Shown: positions 37,233 through 45,993 of the stretch, piece after piece
Layout of the letters: every line of letters starts with the position of its first letter
Position numbering within the stretch: the stretch's first letter is position 1
DNA from: Actinomycetota bacterium
GTDB lineage: Bacteria; Actinomycetota; Actinomycetes; S36-B12; CAIYMF01
Length of the DNA stretch: 64,000 bases
Assembly: GCA_026393115.1 (NCBI GenBank)
Contig: JAPLAU010000008.1
Coordinates: 62,001-126,000 of the forward strand
Reading direction: 5' to 3'
Program-made: the position numbers and the translations under genes
Notes under the pieces: generated by a model
What the model was told of the DNA's origin: nothing
Database searches by the model: none
What the model saw: only the letters and a program-made list of their open reading frames with translations

Positions 37233-37745
37233 ATGGCCGGCGAGACTCCCATCACGGTCGTCGGAAACCTAGTCGACGACCCTGAATTGCGATTCACGCC
37301 GAGCGGTTCGGCCGTGGCGAACTTCCGCATCGCCTCAACCCCTCGCACGTTCGATCGTCAGACGAACGAGTGGAAAGACGGCGACTCACTGTTCCTCACG
37401 TGCAACGTCTGGCGTCAGTACGCCGAGAACGTTGCCGAGTCCCTGTCCAAGGGAATGCGCGTCATCGTCACCGGCCGGCTCAAGCAGCGGTCGTACGAAA
37501 CGCGTGAGGGCGAGAAGCGCACCGTGTTCGAAGTAGAGGTCGACGAAGTCGGCCCAGCGCTGCGCAGTGCCACTGCCAAGGTCACCAAGGGTGCCCGCGG
37601 CGGCGGCGGCGGTGGTGGTGGCGGCGGATTCGGCGGCGGCGACTCCGGCAGTTCCGGCGGCTCCTCTTCAGGTGGCAACGACCCGTGGGCATCATCCGGT
37701 GGCGGTACCGCTTCCGGTGGTGGCTTCGACGAGCCTCCCTTCTAA
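37233..37745 (+). CDS. ssb: Single-stranded DNA-binding protein
   Basis: The protein has 170 residues. An OB-fold domain covers residues 1-110 ([53 protein letters not shown]). A Gly/Ser-rich linker follows, and the C-terminal tip is DEPPF, the acidic peptide that recruits DNA-replication partners. It begins one base after the rpsF stop and is followed by rpsR, the common arrangement in bacteria. Confidence 0.96.
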   Translation: MAGETPITVVGNLVDDPELRFTPSGSAVANFRIASTPRTFDRQTNEWKDGDSLFLTCNVWRQYAENVAESLSKGMRVIVTGRLKQRSYETREGEKRTVFEVEVDEVGPALRSATAKVTKGARGGGGGGGGGGFGGGDSGSSGGSSSGGNDPWASSGGGTASGGGFDEPPF

Positions 37746-37814
37746 CCTCCCCCAACCGACCATGCCGGCGGCTCAATCAGAGCGCCGGGAATCCGAAACC
37801 TACGGAGAACCACC

Positions 37815-38060
37815 ATGGCCCCCAAGCCTCCCGCACGTCAGATCAAGATCAAGAAGAAGGCCTGTGTCTTCTGTCGTGAAGACGCGATGCCGATCGACTA
37901 CAAGGACGTCCCCTTGCTGCGTAAGTACATCTCTGACCGCGGCAAGATCCGGGCCCGTCGGGTGACCGGCAACTGCACCCAGCACCAGCGCGACATCGCC
38001 ATGGCAGTCAAGAATGCCCGCGAGGTCGCACTGCTTCCCTACACCGCCTCGGTGCGCTGA
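37815..38060 (+). CDS. rpsR: 30S ribosomal protein S18
   Basis: The protein has 81 residues. It keeps a zinc-type CxxC (CVFC, residues 17-20) and a later NCTQH, so it is the zinc-binding (C+) form of S18. Actinobacteria often carry a second, zinc-free S18 paralogue elsewhere under Zur control; none is in this window. The core [15 protein letters not shown] is typical. It is followed by rplI after 25 bases. Confidence 0.96.
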   Translation: MAPKPPARQIKIKKKACVFCREDAMPIDYKDVPLLRKYISDRGKIRARRVTGNCTQHQRDIAMAVKNAREVALLPYTASVR

Positions 38061-38085
38061 CCCCACCACCCCAGGAGCAACGAAG

Positions 38086-38532
38086 ATGAAGCTCATCCTC
38101 ACCGCCGACGTCCCCGGACTCGGCACCCCCGGCGACGTCGTCGAGGTCAAGGACGGCTACGGCCGCAATTACTTGCTGCCCCGTGGTCACGCTGTGGCGT
38201 GGACCAAGGGTGGCGAAAAGCAGGTGGCACAGATCAAGCGGGCACGTGGTGCGCGCGAGATCCGTGGCGTCGAGCACGCTCAGGAAGTCAAGAGCGCACT
38301 CGGTGCACTCACCGTGGTCATCACCCAGCGTGCCGGAGACGGCGGCCGGTTGTTCGGCTCGGTGACGACGGCCGACGTCGTGGCAGCGATTTCTGCTGCT
38401 GGCGGTCCTGCACTCGACAAGGGCGCCATTCGCGTCACCACCCCGATCAAGACGGTGGGTACGCACTCAGTCTCGGTGTCATTGCACCCTGAGGTCGAGT
38501 TTGCGCTCCCCGTTGAGGTTGTCGCCGCCTGA
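38086..38532 (+). CDS. rplI: 50S ribosomal protein L9
   Basis: The protein has 148 residues. The N-terminal domain begins [21 protein letters not shown] and has [14 protein letters not shown] long central helix (about 40-75) leads to the C-terminal domain ([15 protein letters not shown]). The ATG at 38086 is chosen over upstream options because it has AGGAG at 38073-38077 and matches the conserved N-terminus. The next gene starts within two bases of the stop. Confidence 0.96.
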   Translation: MKLILTADVPGLGTPGDVVEVKDGYGRNYLLPRGHAVAWTKGGEKQVAQIKRARGAREIRGVEHAQEVKSALGALTVVITQRAGDGGRLFGSVTTADVVAAISAAGGPALDKGAIRVTTPIKTVGTHSVSVSLHPEVEFALPVEVVAA

Positions 38533-38533
38533 C

Positions 38534-39028
38534 ATGACGTACCGCGTGGTGGTGGTGTGCTCCGGTAATATCTGCCGCAGCCCCATCGCCGAAGCGGTGC
38601 TTCGTGGTGCGTTCGACGAAGCTGGGCTTGTCGTTGACGTCAGCAGCGCCGGCACGGGTGGTTGGCACGCGGGTGATCCCGCCGACCCGCGGGCCATGCG
38701 CGTCCTTGAGGCGCACGGTTATGAGCTCGTCCACTCGGCTCGCCAGTTTGATCCGCGCTGGTTCGACGATGTCGATCTCGTTCTGGCCCTCGACGCTGAA
38801 AATCTGGCCGATCTGCGTCGCCTCGCCCAGAGGCATGGGCTTGCGCATGCCCACGTGCGCGCCTTGAGATCGTTCGATCCGGCGGTGTCCGATCTACCTG
38901 AAATGTCTGCTGAACTCGACGTTCCCGACCCCTATTACGGGGACGACGAAGGGTTCGAAGTCGTCCTGCAGATAATCGAGGCTGCCGCCCCGGGGGTTGT
39001 GGATTACGCCCGAATTGACGGATTTTAG
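38534..39028 (+). CDS. Low-molecular-weight protein tyrosine phosphatase-like
   Basis: The protein has 164 residues. The P-loop CSGNICRSP (C9 to R15, CX5R) is intact near the N-terminus, and the general-acid motif DPYYGDDEGF is present near residue 135. It should dephosphorylate tyrosine residues in proteins. It starts one base after rplI and precedes dnaB by 321 bases, so it is cotranscribed with ribosomal genes. In pathogens such as mycobacteria the family is secreted (PtpA); no signal is visible here. The gene interrupts the usual rplI-dnaB adjacency. Confidence 0.88.
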   Translation: MTYRVVVVCSGNICRSPIAEAVLRGAFDEAGLVVDVSSAGTGGWHAGDPADPRAMRVLEAHGYELVHSARQFDPRWFDDVDLVLALDAENLADLRRLAQRHGLAHAHVRALRSFDPAVSDLPEMSAELDVPDPYYGDDEGFEVVLQIIEAAAPGVVDYARIDGF

Positions 39029-39038
39029 CGCCTGATTT

Positions 39039-39068
39039 CACACGTGTGGTGACCCTCTGTGACCCTCT
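39039..39068. repeat. Palindrome and tandem direct repeat before dnaB
   Basis: CACACGTGTG (39039-39048) is a perfect 10-base palindrome. GTGACCCTCT follows twice in tandem (39049-39058 and 39059-39068). They lie just after the phosphatase stop in the 321-base gap before dnaB. No function is known. Confidence 0.6.
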
Positions 39069-39142
39069 CAAGACACGCCCGACGGTTATCTTGTCCCCAC
39101 ACCCGGTGCACAGTCTTTCCGCAGGTCAGAGTCCCTATTTGA

Positions 39143-39159
39143 GGCAAGGAAATTTTGCC
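39143..39159. other. Short A/T-rich hairpin in dnaB upstream region
   Basis: GGCAA and TTGCC flank a GGAAATT loop (39143-39159). It is the most AT-rich patch of the gap and lies just before the first DnaA-box-like site. Confidence 0.35.
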
Positions 39160-39168
39160 CTCCCCACG

Positions 39169-39233
39169 TTATCCACAGGTCTATCCGGAGGCTTCGTGGC
39201 GAGTCCCCAAGGTTATCCACAGCTCTGTCCACA
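39169..39233 (+). promoter_or_regulatory. Cluster of DnaA-box-like sites upstream of dnaB
   Basis: Two perfect DnaA boxes TTATCCACA lie at 39169-39177 and 39213-39221, and a one-mismatch CTGTCCACA lies at 39225-39233, all in the same orientation. The first two are 44 bases apart, about four helical turns. DnaA could regulate dnaB here, or the site could titrate DnaA. There is no dnaA or dnaN next to it, so it is not taken as oriC. Confidence 0.6.
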
Positions 39234-39311
39234 GGCGCTGTCGACAGGGGTCAGTTCGGCCCCGTAGCGTCACGCTCACAAGCACTGTCGGTACCTCGCG
39301 ATAGAACGAAG

Positions 39312-39333
39312 GGGTCCAGTTCAATCCGGACCC
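39312..39333 (+). promoter_or_regulatory. dnaB: Hairpin in the dnaB leader
   Basis: GGGTCC (39312-39317) and GGACCC (39328-39333) form a 6-bp stem with a ten-base loop just before the AAAGGAG ribosome binding site (39337-39343). Upstream, TAGCGT in 39266-39271 is a possible -10. Confidence 0.35.
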
Positions 39334-39349
39334 ACCAAAGGAGCGTGGA

Positions 39350-40708
39350 ATGAGCGTCGCAGAGTTCCCGCGCGCTTCCGACGATGCATTGCCCGACCGT
39401 TTGCCACCGCAAGACATCGCGGCCGAGCAGAGCGTTCTAGGCGCCATGCTGCTGAGCAAAGACGCAGTCGCCGACGTAGTCGAGACCCTTCGCGAGAGCG
39501 ATTTCTACCGCCCCACGCACCAGACCATTTACGGCACCATCCTCGATCTCTATGGCCGCGGCGAGCCCGCTGACGCCATCACCGTGGCTGCAGCGCTCGG
39601 AAAGAATGGTGAACTGAGCCGCATCGGTGGAGCGCCCTACTTGCACACACTCGTTGCGGGCGTTCCTACCGCCGCCAACGCGTCCTACTACGCGCGCATT
39701 GTGTCTGAGCGCGCGATTCTGCGGCGCCTTGTTGAAGCCGGCACGCGCATCACGCAAATGGGATACACGGCCGACGGTGAGGTCGACGATCTCGTCGATC
39801 GCGCGCAGGCCGAGGTGTACGACGTCACCGAGCGGCGCATGAGTGAGGACTACCGCCCGCTCAGCGCCTTGATGAACGACGCTCTCGCCGAGATCGAAGC
39901 AATCGGAAACCGCGGCGGCGAAATGGTCGGCGTTCCCACGGGCTTCGCCGATCTCGACCGACTCACCAACGGCTTGCACCCGGGCCAGCTGTGCATCATC
40001 GCCGCTCGACCAGCCATCGGAAAATCGACGCTTGGCCTCGACCTCGCGCGATCGGCATCAATCAAGCACGGACTCACTAGCGCCATCTTCAGCCTAGAAA
40101 TGAGCCGCAACGAAATCGTCATGCGATTGCTGTCGGCCGAAGCTCAGATCGGTCTGCACAACATGCGCAGCGGTTCGATGAGCGATGCCGACTGGACTCG
40201 CCTGGCGCGCAAGATGTCGGCCGTCAGCGAAGCACCGCTCTTCATCGATGACTCACCGAACCTCACGATGATGGAGATTCGCGCGAAGGCGCGGCGGTTG
40301 CGTCAGCGCAACGACCTGCGCCTGATCATTGTCGACTATCTGCAGCTCATGACCAGCGGTCGCAAAGTCGAGTCACGCCAGCAAGAGGTCAGTGAGTTCT
40401 CGCGTCAGATGAAGTTGTTGGCTAAGGAACTTGAAGTTCCGGTCGTCGCGATCTCGCAGCTCAACCGTGGTCCTGAACAGCGCACTGACAAGAAGCCAAT
40501 GCTCTCTGACCTTCGTGAATCCGGATCGCTTGAGCAAGACGCCGACATCGTGGTGTTGATCAGTCGCGAAGATGCCTACGAGCGTGAATCACCGCGCGCG
40601 GGTGAAGCCGACTTCATCATTGCCAAACACCGCAACGGGCCGACCGGCCAGGTGACCGTCGCATTCCAGGGACACTACTCGCGCTTCGTCGATATGGCCG
40701 TCACGTAG
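39350..40708 (+). CDS. dnaB: Replicative DNA helicase
   Basis: This 452-residue hexameric helicase opens the replication fork. The N-terminal collar domain (about 20-160) starts with PQDIAAEQSVLGAML. The RecA-like domain has Walker A AARPAIGKST at 218-227, and LRLIIVDYLQLM as Walker B near 325. The C-terminal half has VAISQLNRG and LSDLRESGSLEQDAD. There is no intein, unlike some mycobacterial homologues. The ATG has a good AAAGGAG site. It is the last gene of the rpsF block. Confidence 0.97.
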   Translation: MSVAEFPRASDDALPDRLPPQDIAAEQSVLGAMLLSKDAVADVVETLRESDFYRPTHQTIYGTILDLYGRGEPADAITVAAALGKNGELSRIGGAPYLHTLVAGVPTAANASYYARIVSERAILRRLVEAGTRITQMGYTADGEVDDLVDRAQAEVYDVTERRMSEDYRPLSALMNDALAEIEAIGNRGGEMVGVPTGFADLDRLTNGLHPGQLCIIAARPAIGKSTLGLDLARSASIKHGLTSAIFSLEMSRNEIVMRLLSAEAQIGLHNMRSGSMSDADWTRLARKMSAVSEAPLFIDDSPNLTMMEIRAKARRLRQRNDLRLIIVDYLQLMTSGRKVESRQQEVSEFSRQMKLLAKELEVPVVAISQLNRGPEQRTDKKPMLSDLRESGSLEQDADIVVLISREDAYERESPRAGEADFIIAKHRNGPTGQVTVAFQGHYSRFVDMAVT

Positions 40709-40730
40709 CAGCACGAAGGGTCTGCGATCC

Positions 40731-41903
40731 TCAGTGCTCGTCGAAGCGAATGCGGTGACGTGCCTCGCGGAAACGGATCGCCTCGTAGGTCACCAGCGCG
40801 ATCATGACGCCCGCCACGATGACGAGCGAGGCCAAAGACGGCAGCAACGTACCCACCGGAATCAGCGCGATCAGCACCACTGACGCGACGAGTCGCTGGA
40901 CGTTGACGGTACGGATGTTGCGCAGCCGAAAGGCCACGTGCGCTAAGAGGTACAGTGCCATCCCACCGAAGAGTGCCACGGACACAACCGTCTTCAGTGG
41001 CGCATCGATGTCGAGCAGAGTCTTCTTCAGTCCGAGCGCGACCAGCACAATGCCGAACACCATGAACAGGTGGATGTAGCTGTACGAGTCACGCGCCATA
41101 TTTGCCTGCACGCGCCCGCTCAGGGAAGCGAACTTGCGTGCGGCCACCAGCGCCACCACGTCGAAGTACAGCCACCACATGGCACACACCACGACACCAC
41201 CGAGCGCAGCGGCGGTCACGACTCCGGCGGACAGGGTCTCGCCCGCGGCACTGACGCCGACGGCCACCACCGACTCGCCGAGCGCGATGATGATGATGAG
41301 TCCGTGGCGCTCGGCGAAGTGCTCTGCGTCGACCTTCCAACCAGAAGTGCCCACTACCAGCGGAGTAGCGAAATCGATGATGATCGCCAGTGTCCACAGC
41401 ACCGCGCGCACAGGTCCGGGCGACATGAATCCGGCCGCCAGAATCATGGCGGCCCCTGCGAGCATTCCCGGAGTTAGCCTCAGCACCGCCCCGAACACAT
41501 CCGGGTTATCGCGAGTGGTGAACAAGTAGAGAAGTACGTGCAGGGCGCGCACCGCGTAGTAGGCGGCACCGAACAGCAGCGCGTACTCACCGAAGGCCGC
41601 GGGCGCCGCCAGCCCGACCACGAGCATGGCGAACATCGCCAACATCATCACTAGGCGCGACGTCACGTCGTCGTCGATGCGGATCGAGTTGGTTAGCCAG
41701 GCGTATCCGACCCACGCCCACCAGATCACCGCGAGCACAGCGAAGCCTCGAAGCATGCCGAGCCAGGTGAGGTCGGCGGCCATGAGAGTTGTCACCTGGG
41801 TGAGGGCGAAGACAAAGACGAGGTCGAAGAAGAGTTCGAGCGGAGTGACCGCGTGTTTGTCCACAACCACTACGTCGTGGCGGTGCTCGTCCGGTGCGCT
41901 CAT
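40731..41903 (-). CDS. Low temperature requirement A (LtrA) family membrane protein
   Basis: The protein has 390 residues. It opens VTPLELFFDLVFVFALTQVTTLM, the LtrA family signature, and has about 11 helices plus RHGLIIIIALGESVVAVGV near the middle, another family block. The role is unknown; the name comes from a cold-sensitive Listeria mutant. I set the start at the ATG at 41903. A frame open to 42155 reads backwards through the intergenic palindromic repeat and adds a Pro/Arg-rich tail not typical of the family. It converges with dnaB. Confidence 0.86.
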   Translation of the reverse strand: MSAPDEHRHDVVVVDKHAVTPLELFFDLVFVFALTQVTTLMAADLTWLGMLRGFAVLAVIWWAWVGYAWLTNSIRIDDDVTSRLVMMLAMFAMLVVGLAAPAAFGEYALLFGAAYYAVRALHVLLYLFTTRDNPDVFGAVLRLTPGMLAGAAMILAAGFMSPGPVRAVLWTLAIIIDFATPLVVGTSGWKVDAEHFAERHGLIIIIALGESVVAVGVSAAGETLSAGVVTAAALGGVVVCAMWWLYFDVVALVAARKFASLSGRVQANMARDSYSYIHLFMVFGIVLVALGLKKTLLDIDAPLKTVVSVALFGGMALYLLAHVAFRLRNIRTVNVQRLVASVVLIALIPVGTLLPSLASLVIVAGVMIALVTYEAIRFREARHRIRFDEH

Positions 41904-42291
41904 GCCGGTGATTCTCCCGTGCGCAGGATGGAACTGTCGCGGAGGCGCTGGCCCTTTCGTGTCTGCCGCTAGGTGCGTGGGTCTGTCGGGTCCATTCGAT
42001 ACAGCGCGTGCCGTCCCTGGTTCGTGGTCACCTCTTGACCAAAGAAGCCCCAGACGGGCATCTCTTGACCAAAGATGCACGGGTCGAGAGGGAGCCGTAC
42101 CGACGTCTCGGAGTTTCTTCAGCCAGAGACCGTGACCGCGTGGCATTGAGTTCATGTGGCAAGGGTTCAGAGCAGCCCATAGTGTGCGCTCACATGCCTA
42201 CAGCGACTCCGTACCAGCGTGAGAGAGTAGACAGTGCTGGGCCTGACACCTATCGCCCGCGTACTTGCACCGCCACCCACAGGAGTTCTTC
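41904..42291. other. 388-base intergenic region with a dispersed repeat
   Basis: This gap separates LtrA (minus) from the ABC ATPase gene (plus). It contains copy 2 of the two-unit palindromic repeat (42021-42078). The ABC gene's ribosome binding site AGGAG (42281-42285) lies at its right end. No convincing gene or further promoter was seen in the rest. Confidence 0.5.
42021..42078 (+). repeat. Two-unit palindromic repeat, copy 2 (intergenic)
   Basis: TTGACCAAAGA units begin at 42035 and 42065, 30 bases apart, preceded by TTCGTGG. TGGTCA / TGACCA and GCATCT / AGATGC hairpins enclose the units. Aligned to copy 1 at 13105, both share the TTCGTGG flank, the units, a CCCC stretch and an ACGG between units. 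Read forward, copy 2 also gives SxLDQR units, parallel to the in-frame reading of copy 1. Confidence 0.7.
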
Positions 42292-43218
42292 GTGATAGAG
42301 GTCGACGATCTGACCAAGCAGTACGGCGACGTGACAGCAGTCGACGCAATCACCTTCACAGTGAGGCCAGGAATTGTCACTGGCTTCCTTGGTCCCAATG
42401 GTGCTGGTAAGTCAACGACGATGCGCACGATCCTCGGACTCGACCGGCCGACGTCAGGAACGGCCACGGTCAACGGTCGCGCATTCCGTGCGGCCAAGGC
42501 TCCCCTGACCGAACTCGGCGCGATGCTTGAAGCGAAAGCGGTCGACAAGGGCCGCTCCGCGCGCAATCACCTGCTTGCTGTCGGCGCCACCATCGGCGTC
42601 GGTCGACGGCGCGTTGACGAGATGCTTGACATGGTGGGCCTAGCCGACGTGGCGACGAAGAACGCTGGTGGGTTCTCACTCGGCATGAGTCAGCGGCTCG
42701 GTATCGCCACCGCGTTGATCGGAAACCCCGGAGTCGTGATGCTCGACGAACCGGTGAACGGCCTGGACCCCGATGGAATTCTGTGGATCCGCAACCTCCT
42801 TCAGCAATTGGCCGCCGAAGGTCGCACAGTATTCGTCTCGTCACACCTGATGAGCGAAATGGAATTGACCGCCGAACACCTCATCGTGATCGGACGTGGT
42901 CGCATTCTCGCTGACATCTCGATGGAGGGTTTCATCGCAATGTCGTCGCAGCACCGAGTGGTCGTCGAATCACCCGACGCGCAGAAACTGCGCGACCTGC
43001 TCGTCGGCCCTGACGTATCGATCACATCAACCGAACCATCGCGTCTTGAAATCGAAGGTATTACGGCCCCGCACGTGGGTGAGGTTGCTGCTGCCAACGG
43101 CGTTGTGCTGCACCAACTCGCCGACATTGCACCATCACTGGAGGAAGCGTTCATGGAACTCACCGCCGACAGCGTCACCTTCCACGGATCCGTATCGGCC
43201 CAGGGGAGTGCCTCATGA
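42292..43218 (+). CDS. ABC transporter ATP-binding protein
   Basis: The protein has 308 residues. Walker A GPNGAGKS is at about 34-41, the signature FSLGMSQRLGIATALIG near 135-150, and Walker B VVMLDEPVNGLDPDG follows. About 80 extra residues at the C-terminus resemble those of NatA/CcmA-type drug or lantibiotic self-protection exporters. GTG at 42292 with AGGAG is preferred to the upstream frame start. The next gene starts with an ATGA overlap and is the permease. Confidence 0.93.
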   Translation: MIEVDDLTKQYGDVTAVDAITFTVRPGIVTGFLGPNGAGKSTTMRTILGLDRPTSGTATVNGRAFRAAKAPLTELGAMLEAKAVDKGRSARNHLLAVGATIGVGRRRVDEMLDMVGLADVATKNAGGFSLGMSQRLGIATALIGNPGVVMLDEPVNGLDPDGILWIRNLLQQLAAEGRTVFVSSHLMSEMELTAEHLIVIGRGRILADISMEGFIAMSSQHRVVVESPDAQKLRDLLVGPDVSITSTEPSRLEIEGITAPHVGEVAAANGVVLHQLADIAPSLEEAFMELTADSVTFHGSVSAQGSAS

Positions 43219-44045
43219 CCTCGCTGACCACCACGTCACCTCTCGGCTCGATCGAGGGCCGCCCCACGTCGCTGGTGCGCGTTCTGAATTCCGAATGGAT
43301 CAAGATGCGTACGTTGCGGTCGACCTGGATCACCCTGGTCGCGATCGTCCTCGTCATCATTGCCTTCGGCCTTATTTCGGCGATGGTCTCCAGCGGCCGC
43401 ATTTCCACTCAGGGCGGCGGGCCGCCGCGGTCGGTGGGTCCGTTGTCGCTCGTGCTCGCGGGCGCAAACCTTGCGGTACTCATCGTCGCGGTCATGGGCG
43501 CGATCGTGGGGGCCCGCGAATTCAGCACCGGAATGATCCGCGCCACGTTCTCGGCCGTGCCCAAGCGACTGCCGGTGCTCTGGAGCAAGTTGATCGTGTT
43601 CACCGCAGTTCTGTTACCCATCGTTGCCGTGAGCGTGGTGGCGGTGTTCTTCCTTGGCATGCGTGTGCTCAGCGGAGCAGGGGCGGCCTCCGTGGCCTGG
43701 AGCGACGACGGCGTCGCGCGCAGCGTGCTCGGTACCGCGTTCTACATCGTGGGTCTGGGAATCATCGGAGTGGCCATCGGAATTCTGCTGCGCAGTACCG
43801 CCGCTTCCATCGGAGTCGTGATCGGTGCCGTCATCTTCTTACCGGCGCTGGCATCGGCTCTGCTTCCCGACAGTTGGGACGAGGTTCTCAAATACCTGCC
43901 GTCGAACTCGGCCACTGCATTCACCGGCAGCAGTCAGACCGGCGCCACGCTTCTGACTCCTGGCACCGGACTGATCGTGTTCACCGCGTGGATCGTGCTC
44001 GCGATTGTTGGAGCTGCCGTCGTACTCACGCGCCGCGACGCCTGA
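43215..44045 (+). CDS. ABC-2 type transporter permease
   Basis: The protein has 276 residues and six helices in the ABC-2 pattern. The N-terminal segment (NSEWIKMRTLRSTWITLVAIVLV) is typical of the family, in which the first part lies in the cytoplasm next to the membrane. It is coupled to the ATPase gene. Substrate unknown; such pairs often export antimicrobial peptides or are linked to membrane stress. Confidence 0.92.
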   Translation: MTSLTTTSPLGSIEGRPTSLVRVLNSEWIKMRTLRSTWITLVAIVLVIIAFGLISAMVSSGRISTQGGGPPRSVGPLSLVLAGANLAVLIVAVMGAIVGAREFSTGMIRATFSAVPKRLPVLWSKLIVFTAVLLPIVAVSVVAVFFLGMRVLSGAGAASVAWSDDGVARSVLGTAFYIVGLGIIGVAIGILLRSTAASIGVVIGAVIFLPALASALLPDSWDEVLKYLPSNSATAFTGSSQTGATLLTPGTGLIVFTAWIVLAIVGAAVVLTRRDA

Positions 44046-44161
44046 ATTCGCTGCAAGGAACCTGCGCGGAAGGACTAGCGTTGCGCTCGCGGAGTCAGGT
44101 GCGCAGTGATCGATCACGCGCGATTACCCCTGACCGGCCAACAACCCGGGAAGGCGAGCGC

Positions 44162-45058
44162 ATGGACGACACGAAGAGCGAGGCGCACACGCAGAAGGCC
44201 GAATCGAAATGGCACCGATTCTGGCGGCTCGTGATGGTGCCGCCAATGCAGCCCGAGGAAATGACGCCGGCCCAACGCCGCTACGACAGTTACGCGGCGT
44301 TCCCGATGTTCCTTGCCGCCCTCTTGTGGATGCTCTCGGCCTTCTTTACGTGGGTGCCCGCAATTCACGCTGACTACGAGAAGACCGGACTCATTCTCGG
44401 CCTGTCGACATGGTTCGTCTTCGTGCTCGACATGCTGATCCGCTTCCTGATTGATCCAAGAAAGAAGGATTTCTTCAAGCGCAATTGGCCTCTGCTTACC
44501 GCCTTGATCTTCCCGCCCTTGCGCGTGCTGTTGGTGGCCTCCGCGGTGGTGCGCATCAAGCGCGACCGCAATGCCCTTGCCAAGATGGTGGGCCTGTACG
44601 CGGTGTACGCCGTGGCGTTCGTGGTCGTCTTCGGCGCTGCCATGACCCTCTCCTTCGAAATCGACGCATCTGGCTCGACGATCCGGTCGTACGGCGACGC
44701 GGTGTGGTGGGGATTCGAGACCGTCACGACCGTGGGGTTCGGAGACTTCACTCCAGTGACTGTGGCCGGCCGAACCGTCGCGGTGATGATTATGTTCACT
44801 GGCGCGGGCGCTGTGGGTGCGCTCACCGCCGCCGTGGCTTCGCGTTTCATCAACAACTCGAACTCGTCGTCTTCTTCTTCGTCTTCTTCATCATCATCGA
44901 ATGCCAGTGCGCCGCAACCATCGACTACCGTGCCGATCGTCGACAGTGCACCTCTAGATGATCTGTCGAGGCAGCTCGTGGCGCTGCAAGCACAGATCGC
45001 GCTCATCGCCGACAAACTCGGTGTGAGTACGGGAAGTACTAGCCCGGAAGCTGGCTAG
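44162..45058 (+). CDS. Potassium channel-like protein with C-terminal serine run
   Basis: The protein has 298 residues. The selectivity filter TTVGFGD (TVGFGD at 190-195) marks a K+ channel, with a pore helix and a following membrane helix (about 200-228). Upstream helices lie at 44-66, 76-98, 109-132 and 142-164, so it resembles a voltage-gated-type six-helix subunit, with Arg/Lys residues at the fourth (VVRIKRDR). After the last helix there is a run of twelve serines (235-246 approx.) and a predicted coiled-coil region (LSRQLVALQAQIALIADKL). The start ATG at 44162 follows AAGG; an upstream open frame overlaps the ABC permease in another frame and is not coding. Confidence 0.85.
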   Translation: MDDTKSEAHTQKAESKWHRFWRLVMVPPMQPEEMTPAQRRYDSYAAFPMFLAALLWMLSAFFTWVPAIHADYEKTGLILGLSTWFVFVLDMLIRFLIDPRKKDFFKRNWPLLTALIFPPLRVLLVASAVVRIKRDRNALAKMVGLYAVYAVAFVVVFGAAMTLSFEIDASGSTIRSYGDAVWWGFETVTTVGFGDFTPVTVAGRTVAVMIMFTGAGAVGALTAAVASRFINNSNSSSSSSSSSSSSNASAPQPSTTVPIVDSAPLDDLSRQLVALQAQIALIADKLGVSTGSTSPEAG

Positions 45059-45076
45059 CGACTACCGCATACCGGG

Positions 45077-45916
45077 CTACAGCAGCACCTCTCCTTGCAC
45101 CACCGTCACACTGTGACCGCCGACCCAGATGTCATCACCCGCGCGGTCGACGTAGATACGGCCACGCCGACCAATGACTGTTCCCTGTGCCGCGACGTAG
45201 CTGTCGGGAAGGATCCCAGCACCGATAAGCCACTGCGCGGCTGAGGCATTGAATGATCCGGTGATGGGGTCTTCAGTCAGACCTTGATTGCCGGGAAAGA
45301 ACGTACGGATCTCGACCGCAATGCCAGAACCCTCCGGGTACAACCCAGCGACGCCGACGTCCATGCCGTTCAGTAGTTGTGGGTCGGGTGTGAGATCGAG
45401 TACTGCCTGCGCCGAACGCAGCAACACTCCTCGCCAGCCCGGACCGTTGTCGCACCAACTGTGATCAACGATGTCGTCGCGCGTGATGCTCAGCAGGCGA
45501 AGGGTTGCATCGAGTTCGTCTTCAGAGAGTGGTCCACTGCGTTGTAGTGGAGGTGCAGCGAATGCCAACCGATCACCGTCGCGCCTGATCGGCACCAGTC
45601 CTGCACCACACTCCTGCACGATCACGTCACCTTGCGGCGTACCGCCTGCCGCCAGCCACGCATGGCATGAACCCAACGTGGGGTGTCCGGCGAATGGCAG
45701 TTCGCGCCCCGGGCAGAAGATGCGCACGTGATAGTCGGCATCAGGATGCGTGGGCGGACCGATGAAGGTCGCTTCGGAGAGATTCGTCCACGCGGTGAAG
45801 TCGAGCATCTGTTGCGTATCGAGACCTTCGCGGTCAAGTACCACAGCGACAGGGTTGCCCATCAGCGACTCGTCGGTGAATACGTCGACTTGAGCAAATC
45901 TTCTACGTGAGGTCAT
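45077..45916 (-). CDS. PhzF family epimerase/isomerase
   Basis: The protein has 279 residues. The family opening DVFTDESLMGNPVAVVLD is followed by TNLSEATFI, where the Glu is the catalytic residue of the fold. Other family blocks are ELPFAGHPTLGSCHAWL and the repeat-like second half (PITGSFNASAAQWL). The fold is shared with diaminopimelate epimerase. The reaction is unknown in most family members outside phenazine synthesis, and no phenazine genes are nearby. The start ATG at 45916 follows CATTGT by 7 nt, possibly leaderless. Confidence 0.87.
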   Translation of the reverse strand: MTSRRRFAQVDVFTDESLMGNPVAVVLDREGLDTQQMLDFTAWTNLSEATFIGPPTHPDADYHVRIFCPGRELPFAGHPTLGSCHAWLAAGGTPQGDVIVQECGAGLVPIRRDGDRLAFAAPPLQRSGPLSEDELDATLRLLSITRDDIVDHSWCDNGPGWRGVLLRSAQAVLDLTPDPQLLNGMDVGVAGLYPEGSGIAVEIRTFFPGNQGLTEDPITGSFNASAAQWLIGAGILPDSYVAAQGTVIGRRGRIYVDRAGDDIWVGGHSVTVVQGEVLL

Positions 45917-45993
45917 GGAATCAACAATGCCAGAACGCAGTCACATTGCGTCGTGCACGCTGTGGCCGCCGACTACCTTCATGCGCATGCGGT

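Noticed and set aside
39169-39233. oriC
   Set aside because: Only three DnaA-box-like sites, no AT-rich unwinding region of note, and no dnaA or dnaN beside it.
42896-45058. A 720-codon open frame through the ABC and channel genes
   Set aside because: It passes out of frame through the ABC genes; only the last 298 codons, from the ATG at 44162, fit a protein family.
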